From: Gemmatimonadales bacterium
GTDB taxonomy: Bacteria > Gemmatimonadota > Gemmatimonadetes > Gemmatimonadales > GWC2-71-9
DNA: 64,000 nucleotides
Assembly (NCBI GenBank): GCA_041390145.1
Contig: JAWKQM010000014.1
Span: 18,163 to 82,162 of the forward strand
Direction of reading: 5' to 3'
The translations under genes and the position numbers were made by a program. How positions within the stretch are numbered: the stretch's first letter is position 1; each line of letters begins with the position of its first letter. A model generated the notes under the pieces. It saw only the letters and a program-made list of their open reading frames with translations, had not been told where the DNA came from and searched no databases. Below, piece after piece: positions 56,852 through 64,000 of this stretch.

Positions 56852-58272
56852 GGACGCGCTCCATCGGTGGAGGCCAGGGCTTCGGGGTCGAGCGCCCCAC
56901 GGATGCCGTTGGCAATGCGAGTGACAATGTCGCTCTGCGCCGCGAGCACGTCGCTCACGTCGCGTTCGTAGGTGTCGGACCAGAGGCTGCGGGTGGTGAC
57001 CGGGTCGCTGAACTGCACCGTGATGCGCATGACGTTGCCGGCCCGGAATACCGACGTGACCACCAGGGCGTCGAGGCCGAGCTTGGCCGCCACCTCGCGG
57101 TCGGGCGTGCTGCCGTCGGCGTAGCGCAGCATGTCGGACACCGGTGCCACCCCAACCGTCCCGATCTGGGCCAGGGCGGTGTTGAGGGCATCCTGCATCG
57201 CCCGGACGAAGAGTGAGTCCTGCCCCGAGATGTCGTTGATCTTGAGAACGCCGACCTTCTCGATGCGGCCGCTGCCGCCGCCACCACGCGTCATGGCCCA
57301 CGCGCCGATGGCTCCCCCAATGAGTACCACCGCCGCCACCACACCCATGATCCACGACCGGGGGGACTTCGTCCGCGGCAAGGTGACCTTCGGCACCGGC
57401 CGCGTGTGCGTCGGCGTGATGCCCCCGCTCGGCGTGGAGCCGATCATCTCGAGGTGGCTCACCAGTTCGTCGGCGGTCTGCCAGCGGTCGGCGGGGTTCT
57501 TGGCCAGGCAGCGCATCAGCGCGTCGGCCAACGGGTCGGGCACGCCGGGCCGCACCTCGCGGATGTCCTTCGGCGCCTCCATCACATGCGCCGCGAGGAT
57601 ACCCTGTGCCGTCTTCGCCTCGAAAGGCAGCCGACCGGCCAGCATCTCGTAGCCGAGGATGCCGAGGGCGTAGATATCGGCCCGGGCGTCGATGTCGGTC
57701 TCACCCATCGCCTGCTCGGGCGCCATGTACGACGGCGTCCCGACGGCGATGCCGACGGTGGTCAGCTTGTCGCCGCCGGCCGCTGAGACCGCCTTGGCCA
57801 CGCCGAAGTCGGTGACCACGGCGTGGCGGCCGGAGAGGAGGACGTTGCCGGGCTTGATGTCGCGGTGCACCACCCCGCGCGAGTGCGAATAGGCGAGGGC
57901 GTCGGCCACCTCGCGGAGGATGCGCACGGCATCGGGCACCGGCAGCTGCTTCTCGCGGTGCAGCCGCTCGGCAAGGGATTCCCCCTCGACAAACGGCATC
58001 ACGTAGTAGAGAAAGCCCTCGGCCTCGCCGGAATCGTAGAGCGAGAGGATATGGGGATGGTTGAACTGGGCGACGATCCGGATCTCGCGGGGGAACCGCT
58101 CGGAGCCGAGGGCGGCGGCAAGCTCCGGCTTGAGCACCTTGAGGGCCACCTGGCGGTCGTGCTTGACGTCGCGGGCCAGGAAGACGGTGGCCATGCCTCC
58201 GGCACCGACTTCACGGACAATCGTGTAGTGGTCGCCGAGGGCGGCGTCGAGGCGGGTCTGTTCGTCAGTCAC
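56848..58272 (-). CDS. Membrane Ser/Thr protein kinase (Hanks type) with extracytoplasmic domain
   Basis: 474 residues. Kinase domain: VGAGGMATVFLARD, VALKVLKPE (ATP Lys), VVHRDIKPGNVLL, VVTDFGVAKAV, SYMAPEQ. A membrane helix (WIMGVVAAVVLIGGAIGAWA) separates it from about 120 extracytoplasmic residues that look like the FlgO/TolB-N-type sensor fold (VGVLKINDISGQDSLFVRAM). The start at GTG 58272 follows GGGAG; the in-frame extension to 58314 lies in promoter DNA. Confidence 0.9.
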   Translation of the reverse strand: MTDEQTRLDAALGDHYTIVREVGAGGMATVFLARDVKHDRQVALKVLKPELAAALGSERFPREIRIVAQFNHPHILSLYDSGEAEGFLYYVMPFVEGESLAERLHREKQLPVPDAVRILREVADALAYSHSRGVVHRDIKPGNVLLSGRHAVVTDFGVAKAVSAAGGDKLTTVGIAVGTPSYMAPEQAMGETDIDARADIYALGILGYEMLAGRLPFEAKTAQGILAAHVMEAPKDIREVRPGVPDPLADALMRCLAKNPADRWQTADELVSHLEMIGSTPSGGITPTHTRPVPKVTLPRTKSPRSWIMGVVAAVVLIGGAIGAWAMTRGGGGSGRIEKVGVLKINDISGQDSLFVRAMQDALNTALAQIGTVGVAPVSDMLRYADGSTPDREVAAKLGLDALVVTSVFRAGNVMRITVQFSDPVTTRSLWSDTYERDVSDVLAAQSDIVTRIANGIRGALDPEALASTDGARP

Positions 58273-58329
58273 TGGCTCCCAATCTCCCCCTCGCGGGGCG
58301 GCTCCGCAACCCATGGTCCTCCGGGCGGG

Positions 58330-58358
58330 TTACGGCCGGCCGAAGAGGGGCGTATTAT
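58330..58358 (+). promoter_or_regulatory. Possible promoter of the DUF4136 gene pair
   Basis: TTACGG, 17 bases, TATTAT, ending 32 bases before the ATG. The -35 is weak but the -10 is the only AT-rich box in the divergent region. Confidence 0.35.
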
Positions 58359-58390
58359 TCCTCCTCCGAACCACTCACCCCTGGGGACCC

Positions 58391-58969
58391 ATGCGCCGCA
58401 CCCTTCTGCCGATTGCCGCCCTCGTGCTCTTCGCCTGTGGCCCCTCCATCACCGTCACTCGCGACGACGCCATCCCGATGCCCGGCGCCGCCACCTATGT
58501 GTGGGGGCCGCCGCCGCAGCACGTCCCCAACGAGCAGGGCATCGTGGAACAGAGTCCGGTCATCAACCAGCGGATCAAGACCGCCATCGACAACGAGCTC
58601 AGGAACAAGGGCTATCGCCTGACCGACTCGGCGCAGGCGGCGTTCATGGTGCGCTACGCGGTAGGCTCGAAGTTTCAGCAGACCGAGGTGAACGACCAGG
58701 TGTCCACCGGCGCCGGCGTCGCCAGCACCAATGCCTGCGGCGGGGCGTCCTGCTGGACCGGCTGGGACTACGGCTGGTACGGCACCCAGACCACCGACGT
58801 CTCGACCCGGCACTCCGGCGTCGTGGTGGACCTGGTGGACCTCAAGTCCGGGACCCTGGCCTGGCGCGGGATCTACGCGAAGGAAGCCACCGGCAAGGTT
58901 CCCACGCAGGAAGCGGTGCAGGAGGCGGTGGACAAGCTCTTCGCCAAGCTCCCGGCCGTCGGGAAGTAG
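58391..58969 (+). CDS. DUF4136 lipoprotein, copy A
   Basis: 192 residues. The lipoprotein signal is LLPIAALVLFACGPS. DUF4136 features: AATYVWGPPP, INQRIKTAIDNELRNKGYRL, SGVVVDLVDLKSGTLAWRGI and PTQEAVQEAVDKLFAKLP. Function is unknown; family members are envelope lipoproteins. It has two Cys in NACGGASCW. A paralogue follows 31 bases later. Confidence 0.85.
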   Translation: MRRTLLPIAALVLFACGPSITVTRDDAIPMPGAATYVWGPPPQHVPNEQGIVEQSPVINQRIKTAIDNELRNKGYRLTDSAQAAFMVRYAVGSKFQQTEVNDQVSTGAGVASTNACGGASCWTGWDYGWYGTQTTDVSTRHSGVVVDLVDLKSGTLAWRGIYAKEATGKVPTQEAVQEAVDKLFAKLPAVGK

Positions 58970-59000
58970 ATTCCGTCACCCCCCATTCTTCGGAGTCATC

Positions 59001-59570
59001 ATGTCAGTTCGTCTTCTTTCACTCGCTGGCGCCGCGCTGCTGATCAGCTGCGGCCCGTCGGTCACAAGCCAGGTCAACCCGAACGTCGTCGTTCCTGCAG
59101 GCGCCACCTATGCCTGGGTCGGGACCGAGAACGTCAACGGCGGGGACCCGATCGTCTCCAACGAGATCGTGCACTCGATGATCAAGCAGTCCATCCAGGC
59201 GCAGATGGCCGCCAAGGGCTACAAGCTGGTGACTAACAACGCCGACGCCAAGTTCTACGTCCGCTACTACTTCGGCACCAAGACCCAGACCAGCTACGTC
59301 ACCACCTCCACCGGCGTCGGGTACGGTCCGGGCTGGGGCTACGGGTGGGGCTACGGCGGGATGGGGATGACCACCACCCAGCCGGTGGAAACCACCCAGG
59401 GCAACGCCATCATCGACCTGGTCGAGATGGGCAGCAACACCATGGTGTGGCGCGGCACCATGACGGGCGACCTGAGCAACAAGGCGCCCACGCAACAGAA
59501 GGTGGATGAGGCGACCGCGAAGCTCATGGCCGGGATGCCCTCCGCCGGCCCGCCGCCAGCCAAGAAGTAG
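59001..59570 (+). CDS. DUF4136 lipoprotein, copy B, with Gly-Tyr-Trp-rich insert
   Basis: 189 residues. The lipoprotein signal is SLAGAALLISCGPS. It has the same DUF4136 strokes as copy A (ATYAWVGTEN, SIQAQMAAKGYKLV, NAIIDLVEMGSNTMVWRGTM, PTQQKVDEATAKLMAGMP). In its middle is a stretch of Gly, Tyr and Trp (YGPGWGYGWGYGGMGM). It arose by tandem duplication of copy A or its ancestor. A strong terminator follows. Confidence 0.85.
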   Translation: MSVRLLSLAGAALLISCGPSVTSQVNPNVVVPAGATYAWVGTENVNGGDPIVSNEIVHSMIKQSIQAQMAAKGYKLVTNNADAKFYVRYYFGTKTQTSYVTTSTGVGYGPGWGYGWGYGGMGMTTTQPVETTQGNAIIDLVEMGSNTMVWRGTMTGDLSNKAPTQQKVDEATAKLMAGMPSAGPPPAKK

Positions 59571-59606
59571 GACCGCGACACACCTCTGTCACCCAGACAA
59601 CACCAT

Positions 59607-59639
59607 GGGCCCGTGCATCGCGCACGGGCCCGTTTTTTG
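59607..59639 (+). terminator. Intrinsic terminator after the DUF4136 pair
   Basis: GGGCCCGTGC-ATCGC-GCACGGGCCC, a perfect 10-bp stem, then G and six T. Confidence 0.85.
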
Positions 59640-59673
59640 TCTGGAGCGCCTGGCGCCTCGTCGCGAAGCGCAG

Positions 59674-61122
59674 CTACTTGGGGGACGCTTCCGGTGGGTA
59701 GAGCTCGAGGTCGATGGCGCCCTGGCCCCGCACGATGACCCGCGCAATCAGTGCGTCCGGTCCGGCCCAGACGCCGACCGGCGTCGCACTGCTGAGCGTA
59801 GTCCGGAGAAAGAGTCCTGGCGCCAGCTCCCGGTTCATGTTCTCCTCGGCGAGCTGCCGTCCCTTCTCAATGGTGGGCGCCAGGTTCACCTGGATCGACT
59901 CCCGCAGCAGCCCCGTCACCTTGTCGGTGGATGCGAGCCATGCCAGCGCGCCGGTCAGTGCGTCGGTGGTGCCGGCGTCGATGGTGAGGTCGGGCATGGT
60001 GAGCATACCCGCCGAGTCGATCTGCGGATGCCCGATGGCGTAGAGCGTGCCGTTGGCGGCGCCTGAAACCGTCAGCGCCACCACCACCCGACCATCCCCA
60101 AGGGGAGTCGGCTTCAGGTGGCGAATGGCCATCTTGTGCCGCCCCACCTTGATCTTCGTGTTGGCGAGCGCCTTGGAGAGGATGTCTTCCGCCACATCGT
60201 ACGGCAGGCGGCCTTCGCTGAGAATGAGCAGTTCGGTCTCGGGGGCGGGGCCCCGCTCCGGTGGCAGGAGCGGATTGGCCGAAGAGTCGGGACGGGCGCC
60301 ACCGACAATCCGCGGGTTGGCCTCCAGGCCGGCCTGCCAGATCAGCGTGTCGCTTGACACGCTCGGCGGAAGAAATCGGAAGGTGACCGGATCGATGAGG
60401 AGCCAGAGGCTGTCGGTGAGCTGGAGCGGCTGCTGCATCGAGCCCCACACATCTTCCACCGTCTTGCGGACCGGGAAGGCCTGAAGCTGCCGGTTGATCT
60501 TCGCCAGTTCCTGTTGCAGCGCTCCCTCCGCGGCATCGAGCACCTTTCTCGTGACGTCGATGTGGAGCACCGTGACCTCGCACTGGTCGCGCTCGGTGTT
60601 GGTGAGCGCCTCCGCCGTGACTGTGGACCGTGCCCGCAGGCGCCAGTGGTCGTCGATGCGACCGGTGACGCGGAGGGTCAGGCGCGCCCGCGGTCGCTGA
60701 TCGCCGGTGCCGCACGAGGCGCTCACCTCGGGCAGCAGCGGCGGGTTGTACCAGCCCTTGCCCTCGTAGTGCAGCACCGACGACGCGGTGACCGTCGGGC
60801 CATCGAAGCCAAAGACGAACGGCTCGCGCATGACCGCGTAAGCGACGTGCACCCGGTCGTTGTCCGGGATCGCAATCCGCTCCTCGATGTTGCCGAAGGT
60901 TCCGGGCACCTCGGATTCAAGCCAGGCGAGTGCCGGCGCCAGGTTGTAGCGGACCGGGACTTCGATGCGCGAGGGCGGCACCGGGGGGAGCGATTCCGTC
61001 TCAGCGCCCGTGGCCATCGCGGGCGGCGGCGCCTCGAAGGTGCGGCCACCCTCGCACGCCACAGCGACGAGCAGGACGACCGCGCTGGTTGTTATCGGGG
61101 ACAGGACACGACGGATGGTCAC
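59674..61122 (-). CDS. DUF4403 family lipoprotein
   Basis: 482 residues. The signal is lipoprotein-like (VVLLVAVACEGG). Family segments: SRIEVPVRYNLAPALAWLES, VTGRIDDHWRLRARSTV and ALTGALAWLASTDKVTGLLR. Two duplicated SMP/BPI-like lobes are likely (repeat of 'LRVTGRI/VALTVSG' units), consistent with a lipid-handling envelope role, which is inference. It is divergent from the M1 peptidase. Confidence 0.82.
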   Translation of the reverse strand: MTIRRVLSPITTSAVVLLVAVACEGGRTFEAPPPAMATGAETESLPPVPPSRIEVPVRYNLAPALAWLESEVPGTFGNIEERIAIPDNDRVHVAYAVMREPFVFGFDGPTVTASSVLHYEGKGWYNPPLLPEVSASCGTGDQRPRARLTLRVTGRIDDHWRLRARSTVTAEALTNTERDQCEVTVLHIDVTRKVLDAAEGALQQELAKINRQLQAFPVRKTVEDVWGSMQQPLQLTDSLWLLIDPVTFRFLPPSVSSDTLIWQAGLEANPRIVGGARPDSSANPLLPPERGPAPETELLILSEGRLPYDVAEDILSKALANTKIKVGRHKMAIRHLKPTPLGDGRVVVALTVSGAANGTLYAIGHPQIDSAGMLTMPDLTIDAGTTDALTGALAWLASTDKVTGLLRESIQVNLAPTIEKGRQLAEENMNRELAPGLFLRTTLSSATPVGVWAGPDALIARVIVRGQGAIDLELYPPEASPK

Positions 61123-61143
61123 GCGCTGAAACCTAGCGCCGGG

Positions 61144-61172
61144 ATGACAGTACGGTAGGGGCTTGCTAGGTT
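61144..61172 (+). promoter_or_regulatory. Probable promoter of the M1 peptidase gene
   Basis: ATGACA (61144-61149), 17 bases, TAGGTT (61167-61172), 34 bases before the ATG. Spacing is ideal; the boxes deviate moderately from consensus. Confidence 0.4.
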
Positions 61173-61205
61173 CCCCTCACGCATCCCACACCTGGAGAGC
61201 CGATT

Positions 61206-63188
61206 ATGGCGTTCGTGATTCGCCGCCTGCATCTGACCCCGCTCGTCGCCGGGGCATCCTTCCTGGCCGCCTGCGCGCCGAGCACCCCTTCCGCCACCCC
61301 GACCCCCGTGGCCACGCCGCCGACCGTCGTGCAGGAACGCCCGGTGCCGTACCCGATGGAGGAGTCGCCCTGGTTCCGGCGTGCGGTCACCAACGAGACG
61401 CGGACCCGCACCGGCGTCCCCGGGGCCAAGTACTGGCAGCAGTGGTCCAAGTACGACCTGGCCGCCACCTATGATCCCGCCACCGGCCGCGTCACCGGCA
61501 CCGGCACCATCCGCTACTACAACCGCTCGCCCCGGCAGCTCACCACGGTGTATGTCCACCTGCGTGACAATCTCTTCGGCGACAGCGCCGTGCGGAACGA
61601 GACGGTCCCGATCACCGGCGGTGTCACCGTGTCCCGGGTGGCGGTGCGCGGCGCCGACGTGCCCGAAGCGACCGACAAGGCCCGTGGCTACAAGATCAAC
61701 AGCACCGTGATGTCGGTGCCGGTGCTGCCCGCGCTCGCCGCCGGCGACAGCGTCGACCTGGCGTTCAGCTGGAGCCTGACCGTGCCACCCGACGGCGCGC
61801 CCCGCGGCGGCCGCACTGACGACCTCGCCTACATCAGCTACTGGTACCCGCAGATGGCGGTGTACGACGACGTGGTCGGCTGGCAGACCGACCCGTACAT
61901 GGGGAACGCCGAGTTCTACATGGGATACGGCAGTTACGATGTGTCGCTGACGGTGCCGGCCGGTTACCTCATTGGCGCCACCGGCACGCTCACCAACGCG
62001 GCCGATGTCCTCACGCCGCAGACACGGCAGCGACTGGCGCTCGCCCGCACCGCGGACACCGTGGTGCACGTGGTGGCCGAGGGGGATCGCGGCCCGGGCA
62101 AGGCCACCCAGGGCGGCAAGATGCTGACCTGGCGGTTCCACGCCGACACCGTCCGCGATTTTGCCTGGGGCGTGTCCGACAAGTTCGTCTGGGATGCGAC
62201 GCGCGCGGTGGTGGGCGACCGCGACGGGAACGGCACCGCCGACACCGCCGCCATCCACACCTTCTGGCTCCCGGGCAACGCCACCTCCAAGTGGTCCCAG
62301 GACGCGCGGTACGCCCGGCACTCGATCGAGTTCCTCTCCAGCTATCTCTGGCCCTATCCCTGGCCGCAGATGACCGCCATGCAGGGCCCCGAGTCGTGCG
62401 GCGGCATGGAGTACCCGATGATCACCTGCATCGGCGGTTTCCAGTCCGACACCTTCGCGCTCTATGGCGTCACGGTGCACGAGCTGGCCCACATGTGGTT
62501 CCCGATGCAGGTCGGATCCGACGAGAAGCGCCACGCCTGGCAGGACGAGGGCCTGACCGAGTTCAACGGCCTGCAGGGCGAGGCGGACTTCTTCGCCGGC
62601 CGCGACGCCGAGGCGCGGGACAAGAATGTGTACACGCAGGTGGCGCGCATGGGGATCGAGGAGCCGATGATGCGCCACGGCGACCGCTACGACACGAACA
62701 TCGGCTATGGCGTCGCGAGCTACATGAAGCCCTCCAACATCCTGATGATGCTCCGCGGCATGCTGGGGCCGGAGCTGTTCCAGCAGGCGTACCGGACCTA
62801 CGGCAGCCGGTGGAAGTACCGGCACCCGACGCCCTGGGACTTCTTCTACACCTTCGAGGATGTGAGCGGCCAGGATCTCGGCTGGTTCTGGCGCACCTGG
62901 TTCTGGGAGACGTGGACCGTGGACCAGTCGGTGGGCAGCGTGACCCCGGGCCCGAACGGCACCACCATCGTCATCGTGGACAAGGGGCTCGCCCCGATGC
63001 CGGGCGAGGTGAAGGTGACGCGGAGCGACAGCACCGCCGTGATGGAAAAGATTCCGGTCAAGTATTGGCTCGACGGTCACGCCAGCTACAGCTTCACGGT
63101 CACCGGAGCGCCGGTCGTCAAGGTCGAGGTGGATCCGGAGCAGAAGCTCTCCGACGTCGACCGGAAGAACAACAGCTGGAGTCCATGA
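61206..63188 (+). CDS. M1-family zinc metallopeptidase, exported
   Basis: 660 residues. The signal is lipoprotein-like (VAGASFLAACAPS). Zinc site: TVHELAHMWFPMQ with the third ligand in QDEGLTEFNG. The exopeptidase motif GAMEN is replaced by CGGMEYPM, common in secreted M1 forms. It probably trims peptides in the periplasm. It overlaps the L,D-transpeptidase start by ATGA. Confidence 0.92.
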   Translation: MAFVIRRLHLTPLVAGASFLAACAPSTPSATPTPVATPPTVVQERPVPYPMEESPWFRRAVTNETRTRTGVPGAKYWQQWSKYDLAATYDPATGRVTGTGTIRYYNRSPRQLTTVYVHLRDNLFGDSAVRNETVPITGGVTVSRVAVRGADVPEATDKARGYKINSTVMSVPVLPALAAGDSVDLAFSWSLTVPPDGAPRGGRTDDLAYISYWYPQMAVYDDVVGWQTDPYMGNAEFYMGYGSYDVSLTVPAGYLIGATGTLTNAADVLTPQTRQRLALARTADTVVHVVAEGDRGPGKATQGGKMLTWRFHADTVRDFAWGVSDKFVWDATRAVVGDRDGNGTADTAAIHTFWLPGNATSKWSQDARYARHSIEFLSSYLWPYPWPQMTAMQGPESCGGMEYPMITCIGGFQSDTFALYGVTVHELAHMWFPMQVGSDEKRHAWQDEGLTEFNGLQGEADFFAGRDAEARDKNVYTQVARMGIEEPMMRHGDRYDTNIGYGVASYMKPSNILMMLRGMLGPELFQQAYRTYGSRWKYRHPTPWDFFYTFEDVSGQDLGWFWRTWFWETWTVDQSVGSVTPGPNGTTIVIVDKGLAPMPGEVKVTRSDSTAVMEKIPVKYWLDGHASYSFTVTGAPVVKVEVDPEQKLSDVDRKNNSWSP

Positions 63189-64000
63189 ACCGCCGGTGGT
63201 TCACGACGACGATCGGCGCGTGCCTGCTGCTGGCCGCGCCGGTGTCGGCACAGGGTACCGATCCGGTCCCCGCATCCATCCGCGCGCGGGTCAACGCCCT
63301 GCAGCTGCACGACGGTGACGTGACGGTCCTCAGCATACCGCTCCAGACCGGCACGATTCTCTCCCAGTTCTACGCCCTCCGGGACTTCCAGCCGGCTTGG
63401 GGGTCATCCGACCGCATCGACGGGCTGCTCCAGGCCATCCGCGCCGCGCGCGCGGATGGGCTCGAGCCCCGGGACTACCTGCTTGACCCGCTCACCCAGC
63501 TCGCCCCCTTCGCACTCACGCCGGCGGCATCGGCCGCGCTCAAGGCGGACTTTGACCTCCTGGCCACCGAGGCGCTGATTCGCCTCTGGTCCTCCCTCAC
63601 GGTCGGCAAGGTGGACCCCGCCGCGCTCGACACGACCTGGCATATTCCTGTCGCGCCGCTCCCCCCAGACGTAGCGGGGACCATCGAGGCGATCGCCACG
63701 TCGGACACGATGCCGGCAGCCATCGCCGCGCTCGGACCCCGTCACCCGCTCTACCTCCGCCTGCGGAGCGACCTCGCCCGGTATCGGGCGCTGGAAGCCA
63801 GCGGGGGATGGGAGCCGATCCCGGCCGGCCCGAACCTGGAGGAAGGGCAAAGTGATTCGCGGATTCCGGCGCTGCGGCGACGGCTGGCCCTGACAGGCGA
63901 CCTTGACCCGCTGACCGTATCCGATACCGGCGCCGTGGCAACACCGGAGCTCACCGCGGCGTTGGCACACTTCCAGGCGCGCAACGGCCTCTATGCCGAT
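63185..64000 (+). CDS. L,D-transpeptidase (YcbB/LdtD-type), N-terminal part, cut by the window edge
   Basis: 272 residues are visible, open to the right edge. The signal peptide is GACLLLAAPVSAQG. The scaffold domain of YcbB is recognisable: LSQFYALRDFQPAWGSSDRI, ARADGLEPRDYLLDPL, then IPALRRRLALTGDLDP and LAHFQARNGLYAD of the peptidoglycan-binding domain. The catalytic YkuD domain must lie beyond 64000. It makes 3-3 crosslinks in peptidoglycan. The start at ATG 63185 overlaps the M1 stop. Confidence 0.85.
   Translation, partial: MNRRWFTTTIGACLLLAAPVSAQGTDPVPASIRARVNALQLHDGDVTVLSIPLQTGTILSQFYALRDFQPAWGSSDRIDGLLQAIRAARADGLEPRDYLLDPLTQLAPFALTPAASAALKADFDLLATEALIRLWSSLTVGKVDPAALDTTWHIPVAPLPPDVAGTIEAIATSDTMPAAIAALGPRHPLYLRLRSDLARYRALEASGGWEPIPAGPNLEEGQSDSRIPALRRRLALTGDLDPLTVSDTGAVATPELTAALAHFQARNGLYAD

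Overview
This 64-kb window is GC-rich chromosomal DNA of a free-living, Gram-negative-type bacterium. Outer-membrane proteins, lipoprotein signal peptides with lipoboxes, a Sec/lipoprotein-type (clade II) nitrous oxide reductase and a eukaryote-type Ser/Thr kinase next to a TolB-like lipoprotein together fit the Gemmatimonadota, but no rRNA or marker gene is present to prove the phylum. Genes are packed tightly. Many neighbours overlap by ATGA, GTGA or TGATG, which implies polycistronic, translationally coupled units. No rRNA, tRNA, CRISPR array, insertion sequence, integrase or phage gene was recognised.

Layout. Positions 1-10336 hold mixed housekeeping and small unknown genes: an outer-membrane protein, an S58 self-processing peptidase, two DinB proteins (one a predicted lipoprotein), a glutamate/Na+ symporter, a Tat-exported M24 peptidase, a membrane-tethered LuxR-type regulator and two related coiled-coil membrane proteins. 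Positions 10618-15456 hold a DEAD-box helicase followed by a chain of overlapping small genes (glutathione peroxidase, EamA transporter, dimethylargininase). Positions 15441-18335 (minus strand) encode a DUF3302 protein, a HlyD adaptor and an outer-membrane efflux lipoprotein with no energised pump. Positions 18488-27039 hold SYLF, methyltransferase, cold-shock, site-2-protease, DUF255, desaturase, nitroreductase, MarR and pirin genes. MarR appears to control both nitroreductase and pirin through a shared operator. A 964-residue subtilase of lower GC content occupies 27121-30015.

Positions 30205-38301 (minus strand) are a complete nine-gene A/V-type ATPase operon in the order G-I-K-E-C-F-A-B-D. 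Positions 38465-42808 carry an alkyltransferase-like DNA repair protein, then VOC, DUF1003, YbjQ, Cdd1 and thioesterase genes, ending in two half-length haem-copper-oxidase-like membrane proteins. These abut, tail to tail, a nitrous oxide reduction operon (49188 down to 42805: cytochrome c, nosZ, a 195-residue membrane protein, nosL, nosD, nosF, nosY). A divergent Rrf2-family Fe-S regulator and a near-perfect palindrome between the two units suggest nitric-oxide or redox control.

Positions 49801-54824 carry a DUF4442 protein, a nitronate-monooxygenase-like enzyme, a glycerophosphodiesterase, and an ArsR-methyltransferase fusion coupled to S-adenosylhomocysteine hydrolase behind a palindromic operator. 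The rest (54923-64000) encodes a kinase/beta-propeller lipoprotein pair, two DUF4136 lipoproteins, a DUF4403 lipoprotein, an M1 metallopeptidase and the start of an L,D-transpeptidase, all pointing to cell-envelope work.

Gene-free stretches are all under about 300 bases. The notable ones are 10337-10617, 20113-20409 (with an orphan minus-strand terminator), 49189-49368 (Rrf2 operator) and 52128-52347 (hairpin repeat, G-quadruplex-like octamer array and ArsR promoter).
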